This document shows positions 17,460 through 27,481 of a stretch of 64,000 nucleotides of DNA, in pieces; position 1 is the first letter of the stretch, and the number at the start of each line of letters is the position of its first letter. Origin of the DNA: Candidatus Lindowbacteria bacterium RIFCSPLOWO2_12_FULL_62_27. Lineage in GTDB: Bacteria > Lindowbacteria > 2-12-FULL-62-27. Location: assembly GCA_001784175.1 (NCBI GenBank), contig MFPR01000004.1, positions 62,001 through 126,000 of the forward strand, in the 5' to 3' direction. The notes beneath the pieces are model-generated. The model was not told the DNA's origin. It did not search any database and saw only the letters and a program-made list of their open reading frames with translations. Made by a program: the position numbers and the translations under genes.

Positions 17460-19965
17460 AGCGGCCACGCCTGCTCCCGCCGCACCGCCGCCGAAACCGG
17501 AAAAATTAAAGTTTGAGGCCGGCGACCTCATCTGCGTCCAAGGTGAAGCCAGCCGCGAACTCTATCTCCTCAACAGCGGCAAGCTCGAAATTCTCGTGTG
17601 CGATCTCAACCCGCTGCCCAAGAGCAAGGATGAGATCGCCCGCAAATCGAGCCGGGTCGCCGTCATCGAAGAACCGGGGCCGTTCGGCGAACTCGCCTTT
17701 CTCCTCCGACTGCCCAGAACCGCCACCATCCGCGTCCTCGAAAACGCGCAGGTCACCAAGTTCGCCGCCGTCGACGGCGCATTCCAGTCCATGGTCGCCA
17801 AACAGCCCAAGCTCGGTGTGGATTTTTGCCGCAACCTTCTCAAGCGATACACCCTCTCTCTGCAGGGCATCTCGGAGGCCAACAAGCTCCTCAAGGCCCT
17901 CCAGCGGCTCTATGACAATTCCTGCCTCATCCTCGCCATCCACGCGGCCGAGGCGCTGGAAAAACAAACGTTTTTTTCCGGCCTCAAGTTCGATGAAAAG
18001 GCGTCCAAGGCGTTTCAGCATGGCCAGCGGGTGTATCAGATCCTGTCCAAGGCCGAAAAACTCCCGAAAAAGATCGGCCCGGCCATCCTCGAAGTCGACC
18101 ACTCGGACGCGCTGGGCGTCAAATATGGCGCCAAGACCGTCCGCATCTCCGAAATCAAGGAGGCCGACTTCTTCCGGAGATTGATCGCAAACGTCGACGG
18201 ACATTTCTTCGCCATGCTCGACGCCGACCCCTCCCTCGTGGTCTTTATGACCGAACGGCTCGCCGCCAAATTGCCGGCGGTCAATGCCCTCTTCCTCTCC
18301 CACAAGGACGCGGTGGACGATGCGATCGGGCGGTACATCGGGAAATCCGAAAGCATCCTCTCGGATCTCCTGGAGCTGACGGAGGCAGTGACGCAAAAAG
18401 AGGATCTGGCAACCCTGAAATCCCACCTCGACGAATTGCTCCATTCCATCTGCCGCGCCGGACGGCCCTGGGTCTCCCTCTATGTCGATCTCTGGGGCGC
18501 CCCGCCGCCGCGCCTCTCCGGAAGTTTCCGAAAGGTCGTCACCGACCTGGAAAAAAAGGAGGAGGAGGACCGCAAGGCGGCCGAACGCGCCGCGGCGGCA
18601 AAGGAGGCGGCGGCGGCCGGCAAGGGCGAGGCGCTGATCAAGGACATCTTTCAGAAATTCATGTCGCACTTCGACGCGCCCGAGGAAGTCAAAACGAAAC
18701 TCAAGAACGCGCTCGAAAATTTTCAAAAACTCGAAGACAAAATGGACATCCACGGCGACGGGCGCAAGGTTCGAAACGAGGTCACAAGTTCCTACTGGAA
18801 TTTCTACAAGACCGCCATCCGGTCCTATTTTGAAAATCCCGATGCCTTCCCGACCGAAGCCCGGATGCTTCTGCGATTCGGCATGATGGACGAGAAGATG
18901 ATCGCCGAGGACGATACCGAAACCCTCTCCAAGTTCCCATTCACACAGATTTGCGATGACTATCAGATCTTCTACGTCGACGAATGGCTCCGCAAGGTCT
19001 TCGAAGGCAAGGAGGGGCCCAGCTCGACGGAGCTCGGCGAAACGTTCCAGGAGGTCGTCAAACGTGGAGAGGACGAGGTCAAAATCTACACCGAGGACGC
19101 GACCTTCGGCCTGGTCGCTTACGAGGCCGACCACATGCTCAAAAGCGCCGTGCGCATGTGCGCCGGCGGCCCGGCCTACGCCTTTCCCGTTCTCACCAAG
19201 GATTTCTGCGGGGCGGGCTTGGAGAAAAAACTCGTCACCAAGGAAAAACTTGCGGCGGCCATCACCGAAATCATGAAACTCGATTACCGCGTCTTCGTCC
19301 GCGACGTCAAGGTCGTCGTCGCCGACAAGGCCTATTTCGTCGACAAGGAGGTCTCCCCGAACTTCATTCTCCTGCCTTCCACCGGATCCCAGGCGATCTG
19401 CTGGCAGGAACTGGACGGGCGCAGCAAGGAAACCCGGGCGCGGGTGGTCATCCCCACGATCCTTCAGGGCGACCTCAAGGAAATCCTGATGGACGTGTTC
19501 GCCAAGTTCCGCTGGAACCTCTGCCGGAGCATCGCCGGATACAACTGGGCCAACCCCGCCGAGGGCGGCCTCACGGGCGCATACTTCGATTATGTGAGCT
19601 TCTACAAAAAGAATTCGGAACTCACCGACGAGGAAAAGGAGAAACTGAAGGAAAAATTCGACAAGTATCCGGACATCGGCAGCAAGTTCGCGGCGGACTA
19701 CACCGAATGGCTGACCTTCGAGAAGGAGGGCATCCAGAAACTCAACGGCGTCGTCCGCGGCATCATGTTCAAGTTCGTGCCGTTCATGAAACGCATCCGG
19801 GAAAAACTCGCCGGGTTCCCCGCGTTCGAAAAACACATCTACAAGGACAACAATCTGCGGATCAAAAGAATTCAGGAACTCGAAACCCGCATCAAAGCCT
19901 TCGAAACCGACGGCGTCGAAGTCCCCCAGGAATTCCGGGACGCAATCGAGTTTCAGAAAAAGTGA
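17446..19965 (+). CDS. Large cyclic-nucleotide-binding-domain protein of unknown function
   Basis: 839 aa, soluble. Residues ~20-135 are a cNMP-binding domain with an intact cassette ([20 protein letters not shown] plus Arg), so ligand binding is plausible. The remaining ~700 residues are unfamiliar: helical segments (~150-350), a charged Ala/Lys/Glu coiled-coil-like stretch (~365-400), then a mixed domain to the end. There is no helix-turn-helix, kinase, cyclase or membrane segment that I can recognise. Similar long cNMP-domain proteins occur in spirochaetes, as far as I recall. It overlaps leuA by 14 nt and is convergent with the GT-C gene, overlapping 13 nt. A second, shorter relative lies at 39028-40026. 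Confidence 0.82.
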
Positions 19966-21542
19966 CCACGCACCTCCCGATGAAAATCCAGCACCCGCTG
20001 GTTCAGGCCCAACGGATGCGGCGGATATCGGGCAGCCTCACGGTACAACTGTTCTGCAGTCGCAGTATCGCCCTTTAATCGCTTCGCCTCCGCCAAACTG
20101 AGGATCGCCTCCGGATCGGTCGGCGCGGCGGCATACGCGGCCGAAAACCACCGTTCGGACTCGTCGCTCCGGCCGGCAGCCCGCTCTACCCGGCCAAGAT
20201 CGATGAAGGCGGGATAAAAGAGCGGATCGAGTTCCAATACCCGCGTCAACCACCGCCGGGACTCCTCGTAATTCCCGGCCGAAAATTCGATCCGCCCAAG
20301 ACCCCAAGTCGAAAGTTTGCTGTTCGGATGAATGTCGAGTTCTTTCGTATAGAGCGTCCTTGAGTCCCGGAAATCCCGGCCCCGAAGATGAGTGCGAACG
20401 CCTAATGAGAAAAGAAGAATCACCGCAAGACCAGCCAAAAGATAATACAAATGCGCCGCCTGAAGCCCGCGTTGGATCAGGCAGCCGGCGCCCAACGCGA
20501 GAAAAATACTTGGAATATACAGATACCGCTCCGCAGAAGCATTGGTCAGCGGCACGATTCCGGCCACCGGAAGGAGAAACACGAAGAACCAGAAACCGAA
20601 AACACACGATATAGATCGCCTCGCGAAACACAGGAAACTCGACGCGGCAAACGCCAAGAGTACCGCCGGGCCGATCCACCCGATGGAAAGCGGCAGCGAC
20701 GTCGCCGCCGCATGGTCGATCGATAGAACAGAAGGGAAAAACAGAATCTTCACGTAGCCGGTCCACACACCTGCCTGTTCCACCAGCCAGGGAATCTGCC
20801 GCGGCGCGGCAAAAAGACCCGGACCCGGTAAAACGGCGATCCGGATCACGGCATACGCAATATCCACCGCAAACAGGGCGATCAGCACCCCCCCTCTCCC
20901 GCCTCCGGCGGGAGAGGGTTGGGGTGAGGGTGGCGGGTTTCCGCCAACACCATCCGCCCCCCTCACCTCATTCCTCTCCCCCCTTCGGGGGGAGAGGAGG
21001 TAAACAGCCGTCACGAGAAACGGAAACCCGACGGCAGTCTCCTTCGACAAAAGCGCCGCCCCGAAAAAAAGCGCGGACCAGAAAGTCTTCGCTCGAAGCG
21101 CCGCCCAAAACGCCGACGCCAGAAACACGCCGCACAGAAGATCCTCCCGGAACGTGATCACGTAGACGGCCTCGCTGTAGGCCGGATGAACCAGAAACAG
21201 GAGCGTCCCCCACAGCGCGGCAGATCGACCGAAGAGCGATTTTCCCAACGCATAGAGGACGGTGCACGTCACCGCATGCAACGCAAGGTTCAGCGCATGG
21301 CCGACGGCCAAACCCCACCAGCGGTCCAGGACATGCGTCAGACTGACGACCGGCCGGTACGTCAGCTCCCGGCTGAAGATAAAATAATCGGCCCCGAATA
21401 TCCATTCCAGAATGGGAATGTCCAGATCGCGGTTCTGACTGATGACGTAGCCGTCATCCATCACCCAGCCGTTTTGGAATGCCGGCAGATAGGTCAGTGC
21501 GGCGACCGCGGACAGGCAAAGCAGGACGCGGAGGTTGCTCAC
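19953..21542 (-). CDS. GT-C-type membrane glycosyltransferase with C-terminal TPRs, carrying an in-frame repeat insertion
   Basis: About 529 aa. The first luminal loop carries the GT-C acidic pair MDDGY (D29-D30), and ~10-11 membrane helices follow with a LLSKETA motif typical of TMTC/ArnT-like proteins. The C-terminal ~130 residues are TPR repeats. It probably transfers a lipid-linked sugar on the periplasmic side to a protein or glycan. GTG at 21542 overlaps the stop of the upstream kinase gene (GTGA) and is preferred over the longer frame. A twin-palindrome repeat (20888-21001) sits in frame in a loop between two helices and encodes a Pro/Gly-rich segment (NPPPSPQPSPAGGGRGG), making the loop ~35 residues longer than expected. 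Confidence 0.82.
   Translation of the reverse strand: MSNLRVLLCLSAVAALTYLPAFQNGWVMDDGYVISQNRDLDIPILEWIFGADYFIFSRELTYRPVVSLTHVLDRWWGLAVGHALNLALHAVTCTVLYALGKSLFGRSAALWGTLLFLVHPAYSEAVYVITFREDLLCGVFLASAFWAALRAKTFWSALFFGAALLSKETAVGFPFLVTAVYLLSPRRGERNEVRGADGVGGNPPPSPQPSPAGGGRGGVLIALFAVDIAYAVIRIAVLPGPGLFAAPRQIPWLVEQAGVWTGYVKILFFPSVLSIDHAAATSLPLSIGWIGPAVLLAFAASSFLCFARRSISCVFGFWFFVFLLPVAGIVPLTNASAERYLYIPSIFLALGAGCLIQRGLQAAHLYYLLAGLAVILLFSLGVRTHLRGRDFRDSRTLYTKELDIHPNSKLSTWGLGRIEFSAGNYEESRRWLTRVLELDPLFYPAFIDLGRVERAAGRSDESERWFSAAYAAAPTDPEAILSLAEAKRLKGDTATAEQLYREAARYPPHPLGLNQRVLDFHREVRGHFF
20888..21001. repeat. Twin-palindrome repeat, copy 1 (inside a coding gene)
   Basis: Two palindromes, CCCTCTCCCGCC/GGCGGGAGAGGG (20892-20918) and CCTCTCCCCCC/GGGGGGAGAGG (20973-20997), are joined by GGGTGAGGG and CCCCTCACCTCA arms. 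The same arrangement occurs at 35174-35288. The copy lies in frame in the GT-C gene and is translated without a stop. Confidence 0.9.
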
Positions 21543-22558
21543 TCCTGAACGCGAGTCGCCGGAAGGATCAGCCGGAAGGACGCGCCGCCCAGGGCCGGAT
21601 GGCGCGGGCTGGCCAGATCCAGTTGGCCGCCCAAGGCTTGGGCCCACAAGCGCGAAACGAAAAGACCAAGGCCGTGGCCGCCCTCCGCGGTCGTGAAAAA
21701 AGGACGGAAGAGTTTGTCCACCAGACCTGCCTGAATGCCCGGGCCGTCGTCCGTGACGGTCACCACGGCCGTCCCCTCGTTCCGCTCCGCCGTCACCGTC
21801 ACTTTGGCGCGCGCATGCCGCCCGGCGTTCTTGAGCAGATTGTCCAGCGCCTCCGCCAGGAGCACTTCGTCCGACAGTACCTCGATCGGATCCGCCGGAG
21901 GGTCGAACACGAAGGAGACCTGCGAGTGGTTCAACAGGTGGATGCGATCGGAGACAAGGGTGTTCAGCATCACCGGCCGCACGGCCACTTTCCGGTCCCG
22001 AAACAGCGCCATGAACCGTTTCATCCGCTCCGCAAGATTTTTCGTCTCGCTCGCCATCAGCTTGGCGGACTCGGCGTCACCCTCCGCCGCGAGTTTCGCC
22101 AGCGTGGACAGCGCCGACAGCGGCGAGGCCAGCTCGTGCACGAGGCCGTCCGCCTGGATGCCGAGGGCCACCATCTGGGACTGCAGGAGCCGCTCGCGCT
22201 CCAGACGCTGCCGTTCCTGCCGCTCGCCCTGGAGCGCGTTCACCATCTGATTGTAGCCGCCCACCACGTCGCTGATCTCATCCCGCGCCGCCGGCTGTGT
22301 CATGCCTTCAAGCCGGTCCTTGCCGGCGCGCTGGAATTTCTGGCGCAGTTCCCGGAGCGGACTCAAAATCCGGCGGCGAATCATGAAATAGAGCGTGATG
22401 GGGATCCAGGCCACAAGGAGGCCAATCAATCCGATGGTGATCAGACGGAATTCCGGGACCCGCGCAAACGCGCGGTCGATGGAGACAACCACCATGAGCG
22501 CAAGAAGCATGAGACTGAGGGGAAGAATCAGCGACAGCGTCAAACTTCGGCGGAACAT
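21539..22558 (-). CDS. Membrane sensor histidine kinase
   Basis: About 339 aa. Two membrane helices (~5-24 and ~35-55) enclose a very short periplasmic loop. A HAMP-like linker, a phosphoacceptor helix with H-box GLVHELASPLSAL and a HATPase domain with N-box (EALDNLLKNAGRHA), DDGPGI and GHGLGL follow. The tiny sensor loop suggests it senses the membrane or uses a partner. No response regulator is adjacent, so it is an orphan kinase. ATG at 22558 is taken because TACCAT lies 9 nt upstream with TTGATT 18 nt further; no ribosome site is seen. It is coupled to the downstream GT-C gene (GTGA). Confidence 0.87.
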   Translation of the reverse strand: MFRRSLTLSLILPLSLMLLALMVVVSIDRAFARVPEFRLITIGLIGLLVAWIPITLYFMIRRRILSPLRELRQKFQRAGKDRLEGMTQPAARDEISDVVGGYNQMVNALQGERQERQRLERERLLQSQMVALGIQADGLVHELASPLSALSTLAKLAAEGDAESAKLMASETKNLAERMKRFMALFRDRKVAVRPVMLNTLVSDRIHLLNHSQVSFVFDPPADPIEVLSDEVLLAEALDNLLKNAGRHARAKVTVTAERNEGTAVVTVTDDGPGIQAGLVDKLFRPFFTTAEGGHGLGLFVSRLWAQALGGQLDLASPRHPALGGASFRLILPATRVQE

Positions 22559-22567
22559 GAAAAAAGT

Positions 22568-22615
22568 ATGGTACACCCCGGATGCCTTGTCAATCAAACG
22601 GAACTTTTCTAATCT
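22568..22615. promoter_or_regulatory. Overlapping divergent promoters without room for a 5' leader
   Basis: Plus strand: TTGTCA (22587-22592), 17 nt, TAATCT (22610-22615), then 9 nt to the ATG at 22625. Minus strand: TTGATT (complement of 22592-22597), 18 nt, TACCAT (complement of 22568-22573), then 9 nt to the ATG at 22558. The two -35 boxes share one base, so the promoters should compete. Confidence 0.6.
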
Positions 22616-22624
22616 GCCACTCGG

Positions 22625-25054
22625 ATGATCATCCCGATTTTCTTCGTGTCCGGCGCGATCAGCCTGGGATATCAGGTTCTGTGGAGCAGGATGATTCTGA
22701 GTTTCCTGGGCGTGGGCGCCTATTCCTATGCCATCGTCCTCTCAACCTTCATGGCAGGGCTGGCGTTGGGAAGCGCCTGGATCGGCCGATGGGCGGACCG
22801 CGTCCGGCGCCCCCTGGTCCTTTTCGCCGGCCTTGAGATGGGCGTCGGCCTTCTGGCGCTGGCGTTTGACCCGGCAGCCGACTGGGCCAGATCCGTTTAC
22901 CTCAATGTGGGAATCGCATCTAACTTGTGGATCAAGGCCGCGGTGTCCTCCATCCTGATTCTCCCGCCCACCATCCTCATGGGCGGAACCTATCCGGCGC
23001 TCCTGAAATTTTCGACGACACATTCCGGTTCGGTGGGATCTCATGCAGCCCGGCTGTATGCCGCAAACGCCGCCGGGGCCGCTTTCGGCGCGCTTCTGAC
23101 CGCCTACGTGCTGATGCCGGCCATGGGAATATCCTCGAGCCTCCTGGTCCTCGCGGCCGGCAACGCGATCGTCGCCACCCTTTCTTTTGTACTGTCTACA
23201 TCCCCCCTTGCAAAGGGGGGAATGAGGGGGGTTGACCAATTTTCATCGACTGGCTGCCCCCAACTGCCTTCCATCCCTGACGCAGGCCGACAGGCCTCTT
23301 TAGCTCTTCTCCTGATCTTTCTTTCCGGCCTCGTCAGCTTTTCGTATGAAATCGCTTGGACACGTTTCTTCGAAATGGTCCTCGGTTCCAGCACCTATTC
23401 CTTCGCCGTCATGCTCGCCGCGTTCACGCTCGGCATCGCCGTCGGCAATCTCTGGCTGGCCCGGCATGAAGGCCGCTTTCGCCGGCCGATCGTTTTATTC
23501 GGATGGACGCAGATCCTCGCCGCAACGGCCGTCATGGCGCCGATCCCCCTCTATCCCGTGATCCCCTGGACCCTCGTGCGCCTCGGCGCGCTTTTCCCTC
23601 CGGACCCGGCCGCTTTCTATGGATTCGAGATCTTGAAACTCGGAACATGCCTCCTCATCATGCTGCTCCCGACCCTTCTGATCGGAATGTCCGTGCCGCT
23701 CATGGTCAAGGGATTGGCCGGGCGGCCGGAGATGCTGGGCGCCGATTGTGGCAGGATATATGCTTGGAACACTTGGGGGAACGTCGCAGGCGCCGCTTTG
23801 ACCGGACTGTTTCTTCTTCCATGGATCGGCGCGGACAAACTCATCCGCGCGGGCGCTGTCGCCAACGCTCTCATCGGCGCCATCGCCATCCTTATGTATC
23901 TTCCCAAGGGAAACTGGCGGCCCCGATTGGCCAAACTCTCGGCGGTCGGCCTCGCGGCCGGCCTCGCGGGAATTTCGATCTGGATCGATCCATGGAATCC
24001 GGCATGGTTTACGCTGGCGCCGTTCCGGCGGCATTTCGCGGTGGCTACCTTCGACGAAACAAGAACACATCTGGCCCGCACCCGCGTCTTGATGGCCGCC
24101 GACGACCCCTCGGCCCACGTGATGGTCACCTCCACTGAGGACCGTCGCCTCACGCTCTATGTCAACGGACGCGCCGACGCCTCCTCCCATGCCAACCTCC
24201 CGACCCAGATCCTCCTGGCGCACCTGCCGATCCTGCTCCATCCCGCGCCGCAGGATGTCTGCATCGTGGGCTTGGGCAGCGGCATCACGGCCGGCGCGGC
24301 CCTGGCCCATCCGGTGCGGCGGGCGGACGTCGTGGAACTTGTGCGGATCCTGCCGCAGGCCGCGGCCCTGTTCGACGAATGGAACAACGGCGCGCTGTCC
24401 GACACGAGGTGCCGGATCATCATCAATGACGCCCGGGACCACCTGTCGGCCGCGTCCCACAAATACGATGTCCTCATCTCGCAGCCCTCCAACCTGTGGG
24501 TGGCGGGAACCGGATATCTTTTTTCGCGCGAATTCTACGAGCGGTCCAGGTCGTCGTTGAACACCGGCGGCCTCTTCTGCCAGTGGCTCCAGAGTTTCGA
24601 AATCGGGGACGCGACCCTCTCGGCCGCGATTCGCAGTTTCAGACTTGCCTATCCGTACGTTTACGTGTTTCAAATCAATGTCGGCGACCTCCTGCTCATC
24701 GGCGGCATGGAGCCCCTCCGGCCGGACTGGCCGGCGATGCGAAAGCGGATGGAACGGCCGTTGGTCAAGGACCAGTTGAATCGCATCCGCATCACGAATC
24801 TGTCCGACCTCCTGTTTTTCCAGCGGCTTTCCCCCCACACCGTGGACGGCATCGCCGCCGTTACGCCGCGGGAGCATACCGATGACAATCTGCTGATCGA
24901 ATCGATGGCGCCGAAGGACCTGTTTCTTAAAAGGGTTTCGAGTCTGCCCTTCCTGCTGGACGAACGACGGGTCGCGGCCCCCTCCCTCCTCTGGTCCCAG
25001 TGCGTCCGCGAGGCCGGCGCTCCTCTCGAATTGCCGACGCCCTACAGCAAGTGA
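22625..25054 (+). CDS. Membrane-fused spermidine synthase-like protein with an in-frame repeat insertion
   Basis: 809 aa. The membrane half (~1-460) shows an internal duplication: SGAISLGYQVLWSRMILSFLG near residue 8 and SGLVSFSYEIAWTRFFEMVLG near 237 are equivalent. The C-terminal half is a Rossmann methyltransferase/polyamine-synthase fold with VGLGSGITAGA and ISQPSNLW in place of the catalytic region. These proteins are annotated as spermidine synthases, but the membrane fusion type has no settled substrate. A palindromic repeat at 23196-23240 encodes SPLAKGGMRGV in the linker between the duplicated halves. ATG at 22625 has no ribosome site but a promoter 9 nt upstream. Confidence 0.85.
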   Translation: MIIPIFFVSGAISLGYQVLWSRMILSFLGVGAYSYAIVLSTFMAGLALGSAWIGRWADRVRRPLVLFAGLEMGVGLLALAFDPAADWARSVYLNVGIASNLWIKAAVSSILILPPTILMGGTYPALLKFSTTHSGSVGSHAARLYAANAAGAAFGALLTAYVLMPAMGISSSLLVLAAGNAIVATLSFVLSTSPLAKGGMRGVDQFSSTGCPQLPSIPDAGRQASLALLLIFLSGLVSFSYEIAWTRFFEMVLGSSTYSFAVMLAAFTLGIAVGNLWLARHEGRFRRPIVLFGWTQILAATAVMAPIPLYPVIPWTLVRLGALFPPDPAAFYGFEILKLGTCLLIMLLPTLLIGMSVPLMVKGLAGRPEMLGADCGRIYAWNTWGNVAGAALTGLFLLPWIGADKLIRAGAVANALIGAIAILMYLPKGNWRPRLAKLSAVGLAAGLAGISIWIDPWNPAWFTLAPFRRHFAVATFDETRTHLARTRVLMAADDPSAHVMVTSTEDRRLTLYVNGRADASSHANLPTQILLAHLPILLHPAPQDVCIVGLGSGITAGAALAHPVRRADVVELVRILPQAAALFDEWNNGALSDTRCRIIINDARDHLSAASHKYDVLISQPSNLWVAGTGYLFSREFYERSRSSLNTGGLFCQWLQSFEIGDATLSAAIRSFRLAYPYVYVFQINVGDLLLIGGMEPLRPDWPAMRKRMERPLVKDQLNRIRITNLSDLLFFQRLSPHTVDGIAAVTPREHTDDNLLIESMAPKDLFLKRVSSLPFLLDERRVAAPSLLWSQCVREAGAPLELPTPYSK
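23196..23240. repeat. Palindromic repeat translated as SPLAKGGMRGV
   Basis: CCCCCCTT-GCA-AAGGGGGG (23202-23220) is followed by AATGAGGGGGGTTGAC. It interrupts the linker between the two duplicated membrane halves of the spermidine-synthase-like protein without breaking the frame. Only one copy of this type is seen in the window; I recall the same peptide from other genomes. Confidence 0.75.
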
Positions 25055-26832
25055 CGCTCGTACCGGTAAACGCTTCGGGCGGATGAGGCCGCAAGGCCGC
25101 GGAGAATCCCGGGCTCATACAACTGCCGGAGCCGCTCCGCCAGCGTCCGGAAGCGTTCGGCGCGCCCGGCGTCACCGGCGGACGCCGCGATTCGCGCCAT
25201 CGACTCGTAGGCGCGGACTGCGCGCGGCTCCAGGCTGAGGACCCGCCGCAGACGCCAGCGAATCTCGCTGTCGCCTCGCGACCACGCGATCCCTTCGAGA
25301 TACATGGGAACATCGCAAGGCTGCAGGTCGTTTAACGTAAACATCAGATGGCGGCTCTTGTGAAAAAGCCTCGCCCCTGTTTCCCCGCGGCCCTGGACGA
25401 ACATCTCCCGGCAAAATCCGGCGCCATGATACCGCGCCGCGCCCTGACCCTGGTCCAGACGCAGCGCTTGATCGATCGACGCCTCGGCCAGATCCCGCCG
25501 GCCCATCGCGACGGCCGCGTGGGCGATGTGAAGCAGCGCCTGCTCGTCCCAGGGCCGGCGGGTGCGCGCGTCTTCATATGACTTCAACGCCTCCGCGCGA
25601 TTCCCGCGACCCTCCTCGTTGATGCCGATCCGCACGGACTGGCGGGCCATGAGGTCGTTCCACCCGACGAAGATCATGGCACCCCCCAGAACCAGCAGGC
25701 ACAGTCGAACCGCCTTCGGTGAAACACGCGGCAGGGGGACCGAGTACTCCGTCGTCAGCGCCAGCACGCCCACCAGGCCCATCCACCGGATGAAAGAAAG
25801 ACTCTCGGTCACGTTCAACATCAGTTCAAAAACAAACGCCGGGCACCACGCCACGGCGGCAACGATGGGCCAGCCGCCGGCCCGGCGGCGCATCCGGTTC
25901 GCGAGCATGAGACCGCACGACGCGAGGATCCCGATCACGGTCGCCATCCCCGTCACGCCGCCCTCCGCCGCCCACTGCAAAATCACGTTGTGGGCATGCG
26001 GGATGATCTTCGCGTACCGGGACAAATACCGGTGGTCATCCACGGGGAAACTTCTCGAAAGAGATTCCGTCAAAAATGTCCCGGCGCCGGACCCTGCCGG
26101 ATGTTCGCTGAAGATCTGCGCGGCCAGCATGTAAACGTGCCCACGGACTTCGGCGTGCGGGTCCGCCGCCATCCGCTGAAGCGACAAACCGACCACAATC
26201 GTTACCGCCGCCATCGCGATCAACGCGCACGTCCAATAGGCCTTTCGGCGCATCCACAAATATCCGGCCAGCAACATCCCGGCGCCCAGCCACGCCGACC
26301 GGCTTCCGTTGGAGTATACCCCGTAGCCGACAACCACGAAGCCGACGATCTGCCACAACCGCGACCCATTAGGCTTGAACAGAAGACACGCCAGCGCGCC
26401 CAACAGAACCTGCGCTTCCGCGCTCCGGGCATAACCGAACCCGCGCACCGGCAACGCCAGCGTATCCTGGATCAAATAGAGGATCGTCAGGACGACTCCG
26501 CAACACAGGACAAGATAGAAGAGAATCTCTCCGATGGCCTCACAGTTTTCGTTTCGCGTCGGAAGAAAAATCATTAGGAACAGGCCCAGAAACCACCAGC
26601 ACAGATTCTGAACAACCATCGACGTCCACACCCACGGCAACGCCAGCGCGGCCAGCGCCGGCAGGAGAAACAAACTCAGTACATGGATTCGCAGGGGTCG
26701 CCCGGAAAGCAAAAAGGCGCCGCACGCAACGGCGCCCCCGCCCCACCAGTAATCAAACTGCTCCCAACCGCTGGTATACCCGCCAAACACCAGAAGGAGG
26801 ATAAAATCCAACCCTAGCAAAAAAGGCAGCAT
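25042..26832 (-). CDS. O-antigen ligase / Wzy-like polymerase with C-terminal TPRs
   Basis: 596 aa. About 12 membrane helices cover residues 1-400. A large periplasmic loop holds HAHNVILQWAAEGGVTG, the H-containing motif of the Wzy_C/WaaL family, with upstream SGSGAGTFL. Residues ~415-590 form TPR-like helices. It probably joins or polymerises surface polysaccharide on the periplasmic face; ligase and polymerase cannot be told apart by sequence. It is convergent with the spermidine-synthase-like gene (13-nt overlap). With the GT-C/TPR gene it forms a small envelope-glycan neighbourhood. Confidence 0.88.
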   Translation of the reverse strand: MLPFLLGLDFILLLVFGGYTSGWEQFDYWWGGGAVACGAFLLSGRPLRIHVLSLFLLPALAALALPWVWTSMVVQNLCWWFLGLFLMIFLPTRNENCEAIGEILFYLVLCCGVVLTILYLIQDTLALPVRGFGYARSAEAQVLLGALACLLFKPNGSRLWQIVGFVVVGYGVYSNGSRSAWLGAGMLLAGYLWMRRKAYWTCALIAMAAVTIVVGLSLQRMAADPHAEVRGHVYMLAAQIFSEHPAGSGAGTFLTESLSRSFPVDDHRYLSRYAKIIPHAHNVILQWAAEGGVTGMATVIGILASCGLMLANRMRRRAGGWPIVAAVAWCPAFVFELMLNVTESLSFIRWMGLVGVLALTTEYSVPLPRVSPKAVRLCLLVLGGAMIFVGWNDLMARQSVRIGINEEGRGNRAEALKSYEDARTRRPWDEQALLHIAHAAVAMGRRDLAEASIDQALRLDQGQGAARYHGAGFCREMFVQGRGETGARLFHKSRHLMFTLNDLQPCDVPMYLEGIAWSRGDSEIRWRLRRVLSLEPRAVRAYESMARIAASAGDAGRAERFRTLAERLRQLYEPGILRGLAASSARSVYRYERHLL

Positions 26833-26915
26833 TCTAGCTTATGGAAACGCCGTTCAGAAAACAGACAAATATTCCAAACGATCGCTCCCTTTTCGAATGC
26901 CGCTCCCCGCTCTTC

Positions 26916-27314
26916 TTACGGACAGTTGGATCCGCCCGTAAGCACCTCTCCCTTTGAACTCTCAAAATACGCATAACACGCCGGGCTCGACTTGTTCACC
27001 TTGCAGGTGATCGTATACGCCCCACCCGCGCCTGTCGCGTACGCCACATCCGCGTCCCCGGCGCCACCCATCGGAATGTTGTCGAGAAACTCCGTCGTCA
27101 ACGCTCCCGTGTTGGGCGGATAATATCCCTTGTCCATGTTGTACATCAGTGAGGCTGATTTCACCGCCGCAATGTCCGCCTGACACCGGCCTACGCGCGC
27201 TTTGTCCATTGCCTTCATCAGCTTTGGAATCGCCGCGGCGGCCAAAATACCGATGATTGTTACGACAACCAATAGCTCAATTAACGTAAATCCCTTTTCC
27301 TTCCGGCTTGACAT
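26916..27314 (-). CDS. Type IV pilin-like / type II secretion pseudopilin precursor
   Basis: 132 aa. A short leader MSSRKEKG is cut after G8, leaving F9 T L I E with the conserved Glu at mature position 5, then a ~20-residue hydrophobic helix (LLVVVTIIGILAAAAIP) and a small globular head with a C-terminal cysteine pair (ITCKV...SSPAC, GGSNCP). The strong ribosome site AAGGAGGT lies before the ATG. No prepilin peptidase, ATPase or secretin gene is in the window, so the assembly machine is elsewhere. Its single-gene setting with its own promoter suggests a major subunit. GspG is an alternative, but the usual calcium-site pattern is not obvious. Confidence 0.9.
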   Translation of the reverse strand: MSSRKEKGFTLIELLVVVTIIGILAAAAIPKLMKAMDKARVGRCQADIAAVKSASLMYNMDKGYYPPNTGALTTEFLDNIPMGGAGDADVAYATGAGGAYTITCKVNKSSPACYAYFESSKGEVLTGGSNCP

Positions 27315-27364
27315 GCCTATACCTCCTTTGGCTTTTCGCTACTTACTAATGAAAGCAATATTCA

Positions 27365-27392
27365 TTCATATTCCTAAAAAATCAAATGGCAA
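27365..27392 (-). promoter_or_regulatory. Probable sigma-70 promoter of the pilin gene
   Basis: Reading the minus strand, TTGCCA (27387-27392), a 16-nt spacer and TATGAA (27365-27370) lie ~50 nt before the pilin ATG, in a notably AT-rich spacer (27320-27425). No sigma-54 box was found here. Confidence 0.5.
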
Positions 27393-27481
27393 TATCTTAA
27401 CTATAAAGAATACAATAAGTTAAATTTGAGCCCCGATCATGGCCCTGCACTGTATTTTTCGCCGCCCGTCAAATTCTTGAC

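Noticed and set aside
20892-20997. Palindromes as transcription terminators
   Set aside because: No T-run follows, they are inside a gene, and the same element occurs at 35178-35282 unrelated to gene ends.
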